This document shows, in pieces, positions 44,786 to 54,065 of a DNA stretch of 64,000 nucleotides. The stretch lies in the NCBI RefSeq assembly GCF_001895045.1, contig NZ_BDAM01000001.1, positions 558,001 to 622,000 on the forward strand, written 5' to 3'. Every line of letters begins with the position of its first letter. Positions within the stretch are counted from its first letter, which is position 1. Source of the stretch: Rhodococcus coprophilus NBRC 100603 (GTDB taxonomy: Bacteria > Actinomycetota > Actinomycetes > Mycobacteriales > Mycobacteriaceae). The notes below the pieces were generated by a model. That model saw nothing but the letters and a program-made list of their open reading frames with translations, made no database searches and was not told the DNA's origin. The position numbers and the translations under genes are program-made.

Positions 44786-45856
44786 TCAATCCCCGGATGA
44801 CGTGCCGCTCTCCAAGATGCTGACGATGGAGTAGAGCGAGAAGCATATCGCTCCGAGTCCCACCAGCACCCGGGCGGCGACGAACACACTCTCGTCGTCG
44901 ACGGCTGCCTGGAAGACGAATGCGGCCAGGAAGAGACACGTCAGCGCCGTCACGACCGGCACCAGCGGAACCCTGTTGGCGAGGTCGAACGTTCGGCGCC
45001 AGACGAGGGCGAGCAGGCCGACCTTGCTGAGAATGCTGAAGCAGACGAGCCCTAGCCCCACCATCACAAAACCCGGCGTCTGATAGTAGTCCGGCCCGTT
45101 CCACGCGAGCAGAACGATGCCCCAGACGAAAGCGATGGTCCCCGCCGCGATCACGAGCCAGGGCCACGTGACCCGGGCCCGAGGGCGGTAGGTGTCCTGG
45201 ATCTGCCGCACGATGCTCACGACCAGCCCGATCAACGCCGTACAGATCAGAGCCAGTCCTGCCACGACGTGCCCCACGGTGAAACGCGCCGGCGTCGTTC
45301 CGAGTGCCAGGTTGGTGATCGCGAAGGCCCAGGCCACGATCGCAAGGAACACGGGAATCAGGCACAGCACCAGCGCAGTGGTCGGAGAGAAGGCCGAATC
45401 CGGTGGCTCTCTGTCCCCCTCCGGCTTCGGCAGCCGTGAATTCTGCGGGATGAGCGAGAACTTCGTCGACGCGGTCGCAACGGTCGCGACACACCCACTG
45501 ATCAGTCCGAGTCCGAACACCACGTGACCCGCCACATAGTCCGGGCTCTCCCCCGCACTCGATGCTCCGAGGAAGAGTGAGATGCCGAACGCCGCGGTTC
45601 CGACCGCCACCGAGTAACCGAGTACCGGAAAGAGAACCCGGTCTGCCGCTGTGAACCGGCCGATCAGCTGGCGGATGATGGTCGCCGCAGTGCAGTACAG
45701 GCACAGGCAGATCGATGCGAGGAAAGTGACGATTGGGCCGGCCACCGAATGCGACGCGTCGGCCGTGGTGGTCCAGATATCGACGCCGTAGCCGAGGCAC
45801 ACCGCCATCATGGCGAGCGGGATCGCCCTGAAAATGACGCTCACCCAATAGTTCAC
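44786..45856 (-). CDS. DUF2776 (YhiM-like) integral membrane protein
   Basis: 356 residues from GTG 45856, with AAGGAG eight bases upstream. About ten membrane segments. Matches the E. coli YhiM family closely in the C-terminal half (SKVGLLALVWRRT, LANRVPLVPV, RVLVGLGAICFSLYSIVSIL) and repeats VAGHVVFGLGLISGCVATVA-like segments, suggesting internal duplication. YhiM has been linked to acid resistance in E. coli; no substrate is known. The orphan gene upstream is divergent, over 700 bp away. Uncommon family in this group of bacteria, as far as I recall. Confidence 0.85.
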   Translation of the reverse strand: MNYWVSVIFRAIPLAMMAVCLGYGVDIWTTTADASHSVAGPIVTFLASICLCLYCTAATIIRQLIGRFTAADRVLFPVLGYSVAVGTAAFGISLFLGASSAGESPDYVAGHVVFGLGLISGCVATVATASTKFSLIPQNSRLPKPEGDREPPDSAFSPTTALVLCLIPVFLAIVAWAFAITNLALGTTPARFTVGHVVAGLALICTALIGLVVSIVRQIQDTYRPRARVTWPWLVIAAGTIAFVWGIVLLAWNGPDYYQTPGFVMVGLGLVCFSILSKVGLLALVWRRTFDLANRVPLVPVVTALTCLFLAAFVFQAAVDDESVFVAARVLVGLGAICFSLYSIVSILESGTSSGD

Positions 45857-46559
45857 ACGAATTACTCCTTCGAGGCAGTGCATGGCGTGGGATCACTCGG
45901 GTGAGATCAGTACAGCACGCCGCGACAGACCACTCCGTCGGATTCAGCCGTTGCGCAACCGACTTCCCCACTTCCGCGCCTGCACGTGCGGCGCGGGCCA
46001 CGAGCCCGAGGACAGCCGGCCGCCGAGGATCGGTGAGCGCGGCCGGGCTGCGGCGACATCCGGTCGGCGGCCATCGGTACTGGGCCGGTTCGTCGGTGCC
46101 GACGCGGCGAGCCGGATACCGCGGACACGAGCGCGTGGACCGTGTGGCGCACCTGACCAGGGCGGGTCGGGCGTGGTGAGACGCTCGCACCCTCCGACGC
46201 GCCGAGCGCACGATCAGGCAACTACTCGATAAATCTGCGCACTTACGATTACTTCACCGAAGAGGATTCGACCCGAGTATCGTTGCGTAGACCGGGATTG
46301 GAACAAGACCCGGATCGGAAAGAGTGTGACCCCGTCACCCGGTTTACGGTGAGGGACCATTCGGAATCCGCGGAAAAGTCGGATGCTTTTGACATTTGGC
46401 GTATTACGCCCGTTTGGCGACGTTTCGCCGATGTACGACCGCAGCGCCCACGCATCCCGGGCCTGCCGACATAAGCGCCATACGTAGCTGGGCTTTTCGT
46501 AAAGGCTGATCCGCAAACATATCCGGAACGCACCGCCCAACCGAATCGACGGAGGACCG
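45857..46559. other. 703-bp intergenic region, no convincing gene
   Basis: The left half (to about 46220) is GC-rich with overlapping short frames but no recognisable protein or ribosome site. The right half is AT-richer than the genome average and contains TTGACA-like sequences near 46398 that may form the promoter of the orphan gene at 46560. This may be the join of an acquired segment. Confidence 0.5.
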
Positions 46560-46868
46560 ATGACTTTCGAGAACCGCCTCGCCTGCGTGATCGCTGCAGA
46601 CGGCACCATCGCACGCGGCTACCTGATAGCGGATTGCGAGTTGGCCGGGGAGAACGAATACATCCTGACCTGGAAAGTCCCACTGCAGGGGGAGGCCAAA
46701 ACCAACTTCGCAGGGACCATCGGCAGCGCACTGACCGAGCCCGTCGAACCGGGCCTCATCACCGTGTCACTGGACGAAGATCCGAATCGTATGAGGGTCC
46801 ACACCTACGACGCGACCGGTAAGCCTGCTGCCCGGCCCTTCCACATCGCCTGTTTCCGCGATCAGTAG
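46560..46868 (+). CDS. Orphan protein of unknown function, 102 residues
   Basis: Starts ATG 46560 after CGGAGGACC, a good ribosome site. The sequence looks like a small all-beta protein (ACVIAADGTIARGYLIADC, ENEYILTWKVPL, PGLITVSLDEDP), with three cysteines and no signal peptide or membrane helix. I recognise no family. It stands alone, with 700 bp free upstream and 355 bp downstream, in a region of atypical composition between the DUF2776 and DUF1275 genes. Confidence 0.65.
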   Translation: MTFENRLACVIAADGTIARGYLIADCELAGENEYILTWKVPLQGEAKTNFAGTIGSALTEPVEPGLITVSLDEDPNRMRVHTYDATGKPAARPFHIACFRDQ

Positions 46869-47223
46869 GCGGACCGGTCCCTGTCCCCAACCGCGCGCTT
46901 CGCCTGCGCGGCCGAGTGCCGCTGCGCTTCTGTTCGAAGTCGGAAGACGGCTCCGACCCGCAGCGCAGTGTTCGAATACCGCCCCGTCGAACGAACACGG
47001 AACATCGACGCGGCGACCTTCGATACGAATGTCCGATCCCCCGAAGACGATCGGCTCACCACACACGACACCGGACCCGGACCCTTCCGCGTCGTCTGCG
47101 CATGGCTGAGCCCTGTACCGGCTAGGGCCCGATGAGCGCAGCTCGCCCAGTGTTCCCCCAGCCTGCAGCGATGTTGTCGGGCATGCGGAAGCATCTGGCG
47201 ACTCGACCGAAGGGTTTGGGCGC
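46869..47223. other. 355-bp region without a clear gene; possible gene remnant on the minus strand
   Basis: A minus-strand frame (46767-47231) encodes a plausible-looking stretch (VVCGEPIVFGGSDIRIEG, RVDVPCSFDGAVFEH) but overlaps the orphan gene by 100 bases, has weak third-position GC bias and no known motif. Either non-coding or a decayed gene. Confidence 0.4.
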
Positions 47224-47880
47224 GTGATCAAGGCAATCGCTCATCTGCGCTCATCGGACGTTCTGCTCGGCGTCTGGCTCCTGAGCCTGGGTGGTTTCGT
47301 GGACGCGGTCGCCTTCGTAGTGTTGCAAGGCAACTTCGTGGCCTTCATGTCCGGCAATACAACCATCCTCGCCTCGTCGACCGCGACCGGCCACTGGTCC
47401 CTTGCGGGCCTGTCCGCCCTGCTGATCTGCCTGTTTTTCGCTGGATGCCTGACCGGCGCCGCCATCGTGCGGTGGGGCGGGTCAGCCGCCCACCGGGTGC
47501 TGATGACCTCGGTCACGCTCATGACCCTGGCCGGTGCGATCGTGGCGAACACGACATCGACGTGGTCGGGAACGCTGTTGCTCGCGGTCGTCGGTGGGTT
47601 GACCAACTCGGCACTGGCAACGAACTCCGACGTGCATGTCGGCCTGACCTACGTGACCGGCACCCTCGTCAAGGCCGCGCACCAACTGGTAGCCGGCATC
47701 CGCACCACGCACCCGTGGAGTTGGCTCGCTACCATCGGCTACTGGTTCGCCTTCGCCGTCGGCGCGACCCTCGGCGGCCTCACCTTCCACCGGCTCGGAC
47801 CGGCAGCACTCTGGGTCGCGGTCGGCTTGGCTGCGGTTGCCTGCGTCCTACCCTCCCGAGCCGAGATCACCGAAGCGTAG
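47224..47880 (+). CDS. DUF1275 (YoaK-like) membrane protein
   Basis: 218 residues from GTG 47224. Six membrane segments with the family features GFVDAVAFVVLQGNFVAFMSGNTT at the start (residues about 19-42) and VHVGLTYVTGTLVKAAHQLV in the middle. DUF1275 proteins are small transporters or permease-like proteins with no proven substrate. Convergent with ptsI, 235 bp apart; the gap shows no hairpin or gene. Confidence 0.88.
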   Translation: MIKAIAHLRSSDVLLGVWLLSLGGFVDAVAFVVLQGNFVAFMSGNTTILASSTATGHWSLAGLSALLICLFFAGCLTGAAIVRWGGSAAHRVLMTSVTLMTLAGAIVANTTSTWSGTLLLAVVGGLTNSALATNSDVHVGLTYVTGTLVKAAHQLVAGIRTTHPWSWLATIGYWFAFAVGATLGGLTFHRLGPAALWVAVGLAAVACVLPSRAEITEA

Positions 47881-48115
47881 ATCCGCGCGAGAGCCCCCGC
47901 CGCACCATCGGGCCCCGTCGACGACGACCGAACCCCCACAACGTCCTCGAGACTTCGGGGATCGGACGCGGCTCGAGTGCAGGATTGTTCCTCGCCACGA
48001 GCTGGGATTGTGCACCGCAACACCCGGATCGCCGGCGGGTAGCCGACTTCTGCATGGACGGTGACATGCTCGCGGTGGCGTCATGGTTGGGGCGGTAGTG
48101 AGTTCCGCCGTCCAG

Positions 48116-49783
48116 TCACTCGAGGATGCGGTTCGCCACCGACCGTGCCTCTGCTGCGTCGACGGCATTGAGCACCGCCTCGGCGGCCTCACGGCAGCGG
48201 TCCATCGTCACCGTCGACAACCGCGCCCCCACGGGTGCGACAGCGGACGCCGCGCACGACAGCGACGTCACGCCCATACCGGCCAGGACGCACGCGAGGA
48301 GCGGGTCCGCCCCCGCCTCGCCGCACACCCCCACCGGTTTACCCACGACTGCTCCCGCGCGCGCCGTCTGCGCGACCAGCATCAGAACGGCAGGTTGCCA
48401 CGATGTGGTGAGGGCGGCAAGCTGCGGGGACATCCGGTCTGCCGCGAGCGTGTACTGGGCGAGATCGTTGGTGCCGATCGAGAGAAAGTCGACGTGCTCG
48501 AGCAACCGGTCGGCCATCAGGGCGGCCGCCGGTATCTCGACCATGACGCCCGGGGAGAGATCGCGTTCCCGGACGAGCGCGGCGAACTCCGCGGCTTCGC
48601 CGATCGTCGCGATCATCGGAGCCATCACCCACGGGGACGCGCCGGTGCGGCGAGCGGCTTCGGCGACGGCGTCGAGTTGGCGTTCGAGGATGCCCGGTGC
48701 GGCAGAGGTGATCCTGATACCTCGCACGCCGAGCGCGGGGTTCGGCTCCTCGGGATGATTGGCGAAGCGCAACGGTTTGTCGGATCCGGCGTCGAGGGTG
48801 CGGACGACGACCTTCCGTCCGGCATACGCGTCGAACACCTCCGCGTAGATGTCGGCCTGCTCTGCCACCGTCGGCTCGGTTTCCCGTTCCAGGAAACACA
48901 ATTCGGTCCGGAACAGGCCGACGCCCTGCGCGGGAGTTTCGCGCGCGGCGCGGGCGCCCGCTCCGTCCTGGACGTTGGCAAGGATGTCGACGGGGTAACC
49001 GTCCGCCGTGGCACCCGGCCCTGTCCATGCGGCGGTGCGTTCACGCTCGGCGCGGTCGTTGCGGACCGCCGCGTCGGCTTCGTCCTTGTCCGGTTCGATA
49101 ACGATCCGGCCCGTCGAACCGTCGAGCAGGACGGACGTCCCGGCGGGCACTGCGTCGAGCCCCCCGGCCGCGACCACGCACGGGATCCCGAGCTGGCGGG
49201 CGATGATCGCGGTGTGGCTGGTCGGACCACCGAGGGTCGTCGCGATCGCCACGACGAGCGTGGGGTCCAGACCCGCGGTGTCTGCGGGTGCCAGGTCGTC
49301 GGAGAACAGGACCGACGGCACCTCCGGAAGCTCGAGGCCGGGCTCGGGCAGACCCTCGAGTTCGGAGATCACACGGTCGCGCACATCGAACAGATCGGTG
49401 ACACGTTCGGCCTGCAGCCCGCCCATTTTCTCGAAGATCCCGGCGAACTGTTCCGTGGCCGCGGTAGCAGCCGAGACGGCATCGGATCCGGACCGGATGC
49501 GGGTCGTCGCCGCACCTCGCCATGCCCGGTCCTCCGCGAGCATCGCGGTGGCCGCGAGCACCTCGGCGGCCGCTCCTGTCGCGCGGGACGACCTGACTCG
49601 GAGGCGTTCCGCGACGTCGGCGACCGCACTTTCGAAGCGAGCGACCTCTGCTTCGCGGGCCGTATCGGGAATCGACACGGGCTCCGGAGGCACGACCGGC
49701 CGCGGTGCAGGGCGAATCACCGGACCGAAGCCGATGCCCGGCACAACCGGCGTGCCGGACAGGACGCGTGCCGTGTTGTCCAT
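48116..49783 (-). CDS. ptsI: PTS enzyme I (phosphoenolpyruvate-protein phosphotransferase)
   Basis: 555 residues. Transfers phosphate from PEP to HPr. N-terminal swivelling domain with active-site His190 (GGPTSHTAII), C-terminal PEP-binding barrel with VGLFRTELCFLERE, VEIPAAALMADRL, SIGTNDLAQYTLAADR and the acid/base Cys in GVCGEAGADP. GAGGAGG five bases before ATG 49783. Divergent from the fruR operon, sharing its control region; ptsH is the last gene of that operon, so the general PTS proteins and fructose transporter form one locus. Confidence 0.96.
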   Translation of the reverse strand: MDNTARVLSGTPVVPGIGFGPVIRPAPRPVVPPEPVSIPDTAREAEVARFESAVADVAERLRVRSSRATGAAAEVLAATAMLAEDRAWRGAATTRIRSGSDAVSAATAATEQFAGIFEKMGGLQAERVTDLFDVRDRVISELEGLPEPGLELPEVPSVLFSDDLAPADTAGLDPTLVVAIATTLGGPTSHTAIIARQLGIPCVVAAGGLDAVPAGTSVLLDGSTGRIVIEPDKDEADAAVRNDRAERERTAAWTGPGATADGYPVDILANVQDGAGARAARETPAQGVGLFRTELCFLERETEPTVAEQADIYAEVFDAYAGRKVVVRTLDAGSDKPLRFANHPEEPNPALGVRGIRITSAAPGILERQLDAVAEAARRTGASPWVMAPMIATIGEAAEFAALVRERDLSPGVMVEIPAAALMADRLLEHVDFLSIGTNDLAQYTLAADRMSPQLAALTTSWQPAVLMLVAQTARAGAVVGKPVGVCGEAGADPLLACVLAGMGVTSLSCAASAVAPVGARLSTVTMDRCREAAEAVLNAVDAAEARSVANRILE

Positions 49784-49830
49784 GGATACCTCCTCGCAGG
49801 GACCAATGTGATCGAGATTACTCCAAAGCC

Positions 49831-49874
49831 TTGACATGTCAACACATACGGGCGTAAAACAACATAAAGCAACA
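49831..49874 (+). promoter_or_regulatory. fruR operon promoter with operator-like repeats
   Basis: TTGACATGTCAA (49831-49842) is a perfect 12-bp palindrome whose first half is a consensus -35; TAAAAC (49855-49860) is an 18-base spaced -10 candidate. Two ten-base direct repeats, AAAACAACA (49856-49864) and AAAGCAACA (49866-49874), overlap and follow the -10, as expected of a DeoR-type operator. The 110-bp gap serves both ptsI and fruR. Confidence 0.55.
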
Positions 49875-49893
49875 GAATCGGATTGGGGTGAGG

Positions 49894-50661
49894 GTGTACG
49901 CGGAGGAACGCCAGCGGGCCATAGCCGACCTGATCGGCCGCCGGGGACGCATGTCCGTCGCCGCGCTTGCCGATCGGTACGGCGTCACTACCGAAACGGT
50001 GCGGCGCGACCTCGCGCTGCTCGAGCGTCTCGGCCACGTCCGCCGGGTCCACGGCGGCGCGATTCCGTTCGCTGCGCTCACCGTCACCGAGCCGGAGCTC
50101 GCGGATCGGGAACACTCGCGGGCCGACCAGAAGGACCGGATAGCCGCCGCCGCTGCCGCCTACCTGCCACCGTCCGGTGGCAGTGTCGTGTTCGACGCGG
50201 GAACCACAACCGGCAGGATCGTCTCGGCACTGCCCACCGATACCGATCTGACGATCGTGACGAATTCGGTTCCCGTCGCCGCCCGCCTCGCGGCACTCCC
50301 CTCCGTCCAGCTGCACCTGATCGGTGGGCGAGTGCGCGGAGTGACACAGGCCACGGTCGGGGCGGATGCACTGCAGTTCCTCGACACCCTCCATGTCGAC
50401 GTCGCTTTCGTCGGAACCAACGCGCTCACCGTCGAGCACGGGCTGAGCACTCCCGATGCAGACGAAGCCGCCGTCAAGCGTTCCATCGTCCGCTGCGCGG
50501 AACGCGTTGTGGTGGTGACAGATTCGTCCAAAGTCGGACGCCGTAATCTCCTCCGTTTTGCGCCGATCTCCGCCGTCGACGTCCTCGTGACCGACAGCGA
50601 GATCGAAGAAACGGACCACAAGCAACTCGCCGAACTCGGAATCGAGGTGGTGATCGCATGA
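49894..50661 (+). CDS. fruR: DeoR-family regulator of fructose PTS
   Basis: 255 residues from GTG 49894 (protein begins YAEERQRAI as in corynebacterial FruR/SugR; GTG 49888 is possible). N-terminal HTH (GRMSVAALADRYGVTTETVRRDL, residues about 18-40), then the ISOCOT-type sugar-phosphate sensor domain (FDAGTTTGRIVSAL, IGGRVRG, FVGTNALTVEHGLSTP, VVVVTDSSKVGRR). The likely inducer is fructose 1-phosphate. Its stop overlaps the fruK start (ATGA). Confidence 0.9.
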   Translation: MYAEERQRAIADLIGRRGRMSVAALADRYGVTTETVRRDLALLERLGHVRRVHGGAIPFAALTVTEPELADREHSRADQKDRIAAAAAAYLPPSGGSVVFDAGTTTGRIVSALPTDTDLTIVTNSVPVAARLAALPSVQLHLIGGRVRGVTQATVGADALQFLDTLHVDVAFVGTNALTVEHGLSTPDADEAAVKRSIVRCAERVVVVTDSSKVGRRNLLRFAPISAVDVLVTDSEIEETDHKQLAELGIEVVIA

Positions 50662-51659
50662 TCGTCACATTGACGGCCAACCCCAGCCTGGACCGCACCG
50701 TCGCACTCAACGGGACGCTCGCTCGTGGTGCGGTTCTGCGGACCACCGGGACCACTGTCGACCCCGGCGGCAAGGGCATCAACGTCGCACGCGTCCTGCG
50801 ACGCGCCGGACTCGACGTGCTCGCTGTGCTCCCCGCCGACCACGGGGATCCACTGCTGACCGCACTCGACGAGCGCGCGCTGCCGTACGTCGCGGTCGCG
50901 ACCTCCGGGCCGGCACGCAACAACATCACCATCGCCGAACCGGACGGCACCACCACCAAGCTCAACGAACCGGGGCACACCTGCACCGGCCGCACCCTCG
51001 GCGAACTCCACACGGCCGTCCTGAACGCCGCGTGCGGCGCGACCTGGGCGGTCCTGTGCGGTTCACTGCCCCCGGGCATCCCCGACACCTGGTATGCCGA
51101 CTTGGTCACGGCCATGCGCAGCCTCGGATGCCGCGTCGCCGTGGACACCTCGGAAGCGCCGCTGCTCGCGCTCGCGGAACAACTGCCGACTTCCGCTCCG
51201 GACCTCATCAAGCCCAACTCCGACGAACTCGCCCAGCTCACGGGCGCTGACGCCACAGCCTTGGAAGCCGGCGCGGCAGCCGGTGATCTGGGCCCCGTGA
51301 TCGACGCGGGACAGGTGCTGGTCCAGCGGGGCGTCGGCGCGGTGCTCGCGACACTCGGCGCAGCAGGTGCCGTTCTCGTCACGAGCGAAGGCGCATGGCA
51401 CGCGTCGACGACGAGCGCGACGGTGCGAAGCACCGTTGGGGCGGGCGACTCGTCCCTGGCCGGGTATCTCGTCGCCGAACAAGCCGGAGAGCTTCCCGGC
51501 GAATGCCTGCGGCACGCGGTGGCATACGGCAGCGCCGCAGTCGCATTGCCCGGCACCGAACTTCCCGGTCCCGAATCGGTCGATCCGAGCGCCGTTCGCA
51601 TCACCGAGTTCCAGGACCGGCCCGAACCACCCGCCCACGTTCTACCCTCCCACCCGTAA
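50658..51659 (+). CDS. fruK: 1-phosphofructokinase
   Basis: 333 residues, PfkB family. Phosphorylates fructose 1-phosphate from the PTS to fructose 1,6-bisphosphate. Motifs: NPSLDRTV at the start, GGKGINVARVL (about 35-45), and the ATP/anion-hole motif TVGAGDSSLAGYL (about 257-269) with catalytic Asp. Four-base overlap with fruR and nine bases from fruA make this a tight operon. Confidence 0.95.
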   Translation: MIVTLTANPSLDRTVALNGTLARGAVLRTTGTTVDPGGKGINVARVLRRAGLDVLAVLPADHGDPLLTALDERALPYVAVATSGPARNNITIAEPDGTTTKLNEPGHTCTGRTLGELHTAVLNAACGATWAVLCGSLPPGIPDTWYADLVTAMRSLGCRVAVDTSEAPLLALAEQLPTSAPDLIKPNSDELAQLTGADATALEAGAAAGDLGPVIDAGQVLVQRGVGAVLATLGAAGAVLVTSEGAWHASTTSATVRSTVGAGDSSLAGYLVAEQAGELPGECLRHAVAYGSAAVALPGTELPGPESVDPSAVRITEFQDRPEPPAHVLPSHP

Positions 51660-51668
51660 GGACACGTC

Positions 51669-53777
51669 ATGACACACAGCGCATCTGAAGATCGCCCGGC
51701 GATCATCGACGTGGACCTCATCGCACTCGATGTCGATCTGGGGTCCGACAAGGCGTCGGTCGTTGCGGCACTCGCGGGACGCCTCGCATCCGCCGGTCGC
51801 GCCTCCGACGCCGAAGCACTCGCCGCGTCGGTACTCGATCGGGAATCCAAGTCCGCCACAGGTCTTCCCGGCGGACTCGCGATTCCGCACGCCCGGGCAG
51901 ACTCCGTCACCACGCCGTCGCTGGCCTTCGCGCGATTGTCGCCGAAGGTCGATTTCGGCGCCCCCGACGGGCCGGCCGACCTCGTGTTCCTCATCGCCGC
52001 TCCCGAGGGTGCCGGCGCCGATCACATGAAGGTGCTCACCGCACTCGCGCGGGCGCTGGTGCGTCCGGACTTCGTGGCGTCGTTGCGCGACGCGAACTCC
52101 GCCGACGATGTCATCGCGCTGGTCCGCAGTGTCCTGCCACCCGAGACAACCGCGACCGGAGGTGAGACCGGGACGACAAGCACCTCTGCGACATCGGCGG
52201 GAGACACCACCAACTCGCCGGCGGGTGCTGTCGCGAGCACGCGAGCCGGTGACGGTGCCGGAGAATCGGCTGGCGCAGGATCGCGGACGCTCGTCGCGGT
52301 GACCGCCTGCCCGACCGGTATCGCGCACACCTACATGGCCGCCGACGCACTGACCGCCGCCGCCGAGCGTGCCGGCGTCACGCTGCGGGTCGAGACCCAG
52401 GGTTCGAGCGGAAGCACACCGCTTCCCGCGTCGGTTATCGCCGATGCGGACGCGGTGATCTTCGCGACCGACGTCGGCGTCAAGGGACGCGAACGCTTCG
52501 GCGGCAAGCCGGTGATCGCATCCGGTGTCAAGCGTGCGATCAACGAACCCGACGCCATGATCGCCGAGGCGCTGCGGGCCGCATCCGATCCGTCGGCGAA
52601 CACCGTCGAGCGCGGGTCCGCGGCCGCCGCACCGGAAGGCGGCGACACCGGAACCGAATTGGGATGGGGCACCCGCCTCCGGCAGATCCTGCTCACCGGT
52701 GTGAGCTACATGATCCCGTTCGTCGCTGCCGGTGGCCTGCTCATCGCGCTCGGCTTCCTGCTCGGCGGGCACAACATCGGCGACGTCGCCGCCGACATCG
52801 TCCTGGACAACAGCCTCGGCAACCTGCCCGACGGCGGACTCGGGGCATATCTCGGCGCGGTGCTGTACCAGATCGGATCACTGGCATTCTCGTTCCTGGT
52901 ACCGGCCCTCGCCGGATACATCGCATTCGCGATCGCCGACAGGCCCGGTCTGGCACCGGGTTTCACAGCCGGTGCGGTTGCCGTCTTCGTCGGCGCGGGT
53001 TTCATCGGCGGCCTGATCGGTGGTCTCATCGGTGGCTTCGCGGCACTGTGGGTGGCCAAGATCCCGCTGCCCTCCTGGGCGCGTGGCCTGATGCCTGTGG
53101 TCATCATTCCGCTGCTCGCGAGCCTCATCGTCGGTGCCCTGATGTTCATGCTGCTCGGCCGGCCGCTCGCGGCCGTGACCACCGGGCTGACCGACTGGCT
53201 CAACGGTCTCTCGGGCGGTTCGGCGGTGTTCCTCGGCGTCATCCTCGGCCTGATGATGTGCTTCGACCTCGGTGGCCCGGTCAACAAGGCCGCATACGCA
53301 TTCGCAGTCGCGGGCCTGGACGTGAGCAACATCGCATCGCTGCAGATCATGGCCGCAGTCATGGCGGCCGGTATGGTGCCGCCGCTCGCGATGGCTTTGT
53401 CCTCGACCATCCGGCCACGTCTCTACAGCGAGGCCGAACGTGAGAACGGCAAGGCGGCGTGGTTGCTCGGCGCATCGTTCATCTCGGAGGGCGCGATCCC
53501 GTTCGCCGCGGCAGACCCGTTCCGGGTCATCCCGTCGATGATGCTCGGCGGTGCGCTCACCGGCGGTCTCGTGATGGCCACGGGCGTCACGTTGTCGGCG
53601 CCGCACGGCGGACTGTTCGTCCTGTTCGCCATGACCAACGCGGTGTGGTTCCTCCTCGCCCTGGCCGCGGGGACGATCGTGGGGGGAATCGCCGTCACCA
53701 TCGCCAAGGAAGTCACCCACACCACCGACGCCATCGCCGACGAGCCGGATCTGCAACCCACCGCCGTCCGGTCCTGA
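51669..53777 (+). CDS. fruA: Fructose-specific PTS permease, EIIA-EIIB-EIIC fusion
   Basis: 702 residues. EIIA at about 10-155 with phospho-His74 (GGLAIPHAR); an Ala/Thr/Gly-rich linker to about 205; EIIB at about 207-305 with phospho-Cys214 (VTACPTGIAHTYMAAD); EIIC from about 335, with nine or so membrane segments and the sugar-binding SEGAIPFAAADP. It imports and phosphorylates fructose to fructose 1-phosphate. AAGGA precedes ATG 51669. Being a complete A-B-C fusion, it needs only EI and HPr, both in this locus. Confidence 0.96.
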   Translation: MTHSASEDRPAIIDVDLIALDVDLGSDKASVVAALAGRLASAGRASDAEALAASVLDRESKSATGLPGGLAIPHARADSVTTPSLAFARLSPKVDFGAPDGPADLVFLIAAPEGAGADHMKVLTALARALVRPDFVASLRDANSADDVIALVRSVLPPETTATGGETGTTSTSATSAGDTTNSPAGAVASTRAGDGAGESAGAGSRTLVAVTACPTGIAHTYMAADALTAAAERAGVTLRVETQGSSGSTPLPASVIADADAVIFATDVGVKGRERFGGKPVIASGVKRAINEPDAMIAEALRAASDPSANTVERGSAAAAPEGGDTGTELGWGTRLRQILLTGVSYMIPFVAAGGLLIALGFLLGGHNIGDVAADIVLDNSLGNLPDGGLGAYLGAVLYQIGSLAFSFLVPALAGYIAFAIADRPGLAPGFTAGAVAVFVGAGFIGGLIGGLIGGFAALWVAKIPLPSWARGLMPVVIIPLLASLIVGALMFMLLGRPLAAVTTGLTDWLNGLSGGSAVFLGVILGLMMCFDLGGPVNKAAYAFAVAGLDVSNIASLQIMAAVMAAGMVPPLAMALSSTIRPRLYSEAERENGKAAWLLGASFISEGAIPFAAADPFRVIPSMMLGGALTGGLVMATGVTLSAPHGGLFVLFAMTNAVWFLLALAAGTIVGGIAVTIAKEVTHTTDAIADEPDLQPTAVRS

Positions 53778-53807
53778 CCAGCCACGTCCGCAATCGAAGG
53801 AGAACCC

Positions 53808-54065
53808 ATGCCCAGCACCACCGTCGCCGTCGGCTCGTCGATCGGCCTGCACGCCCGCCCCGCCGGAATCATCGCCGAAGCCGTGGTGGCATCGGGAGTT
53901 CCCGTCACGCTCTCGGTGGACGGAGGCGAGCCGGTGGACGCTGGGTCGGCTCTGATGATCATGACGCTCGGTGCGTCACAGGGCGCCGAGGTCACCGTCA
54001 CGTGTGAAGACGAGGCTGTGCTCGACCAAGTGACGAAGTTGGTGGCTACCGACCTCGACGCCTGA
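53808..54065 (+). CDS. ptsH: Phosphocarrier protein HPr
   Basis: 85 residues. Active His15 in GLHARPAG, with the regulatory-serine region near residue 46 reading DAGSALMIMTLGA, so the equivalent Ser may exist but the usual HPr kinase motif is not obvious. Passes phosphate from enzyme I to FruA. AAGGAG nine bases before ATG 53808. Last gene of the fru operon; its end overlaps the convergent downstream gene by 20 bases. Confidence 0.95.
   Translation: MPSTTVAVGSSIGLHARPAGIIAEAVVASGVPVTLSVDGGEPVDAGSALMIMTLGASQGAEVTVTCEDEAVLDQVTKLVATDLDA

Noticed and set aside
45882-46232. Short frames on both strands between the DUF2776 and orphan genes
   Set aside because: No ribosome sites, Arg/Pro-rich random-like products, and no family resemblance.
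46767-47231. 154-residue minus-strand frame with a protein-like stretch
   Set aside because: Overlaps the orphan gene and lacks codon bias and motifs; kept only as a possible remnant.
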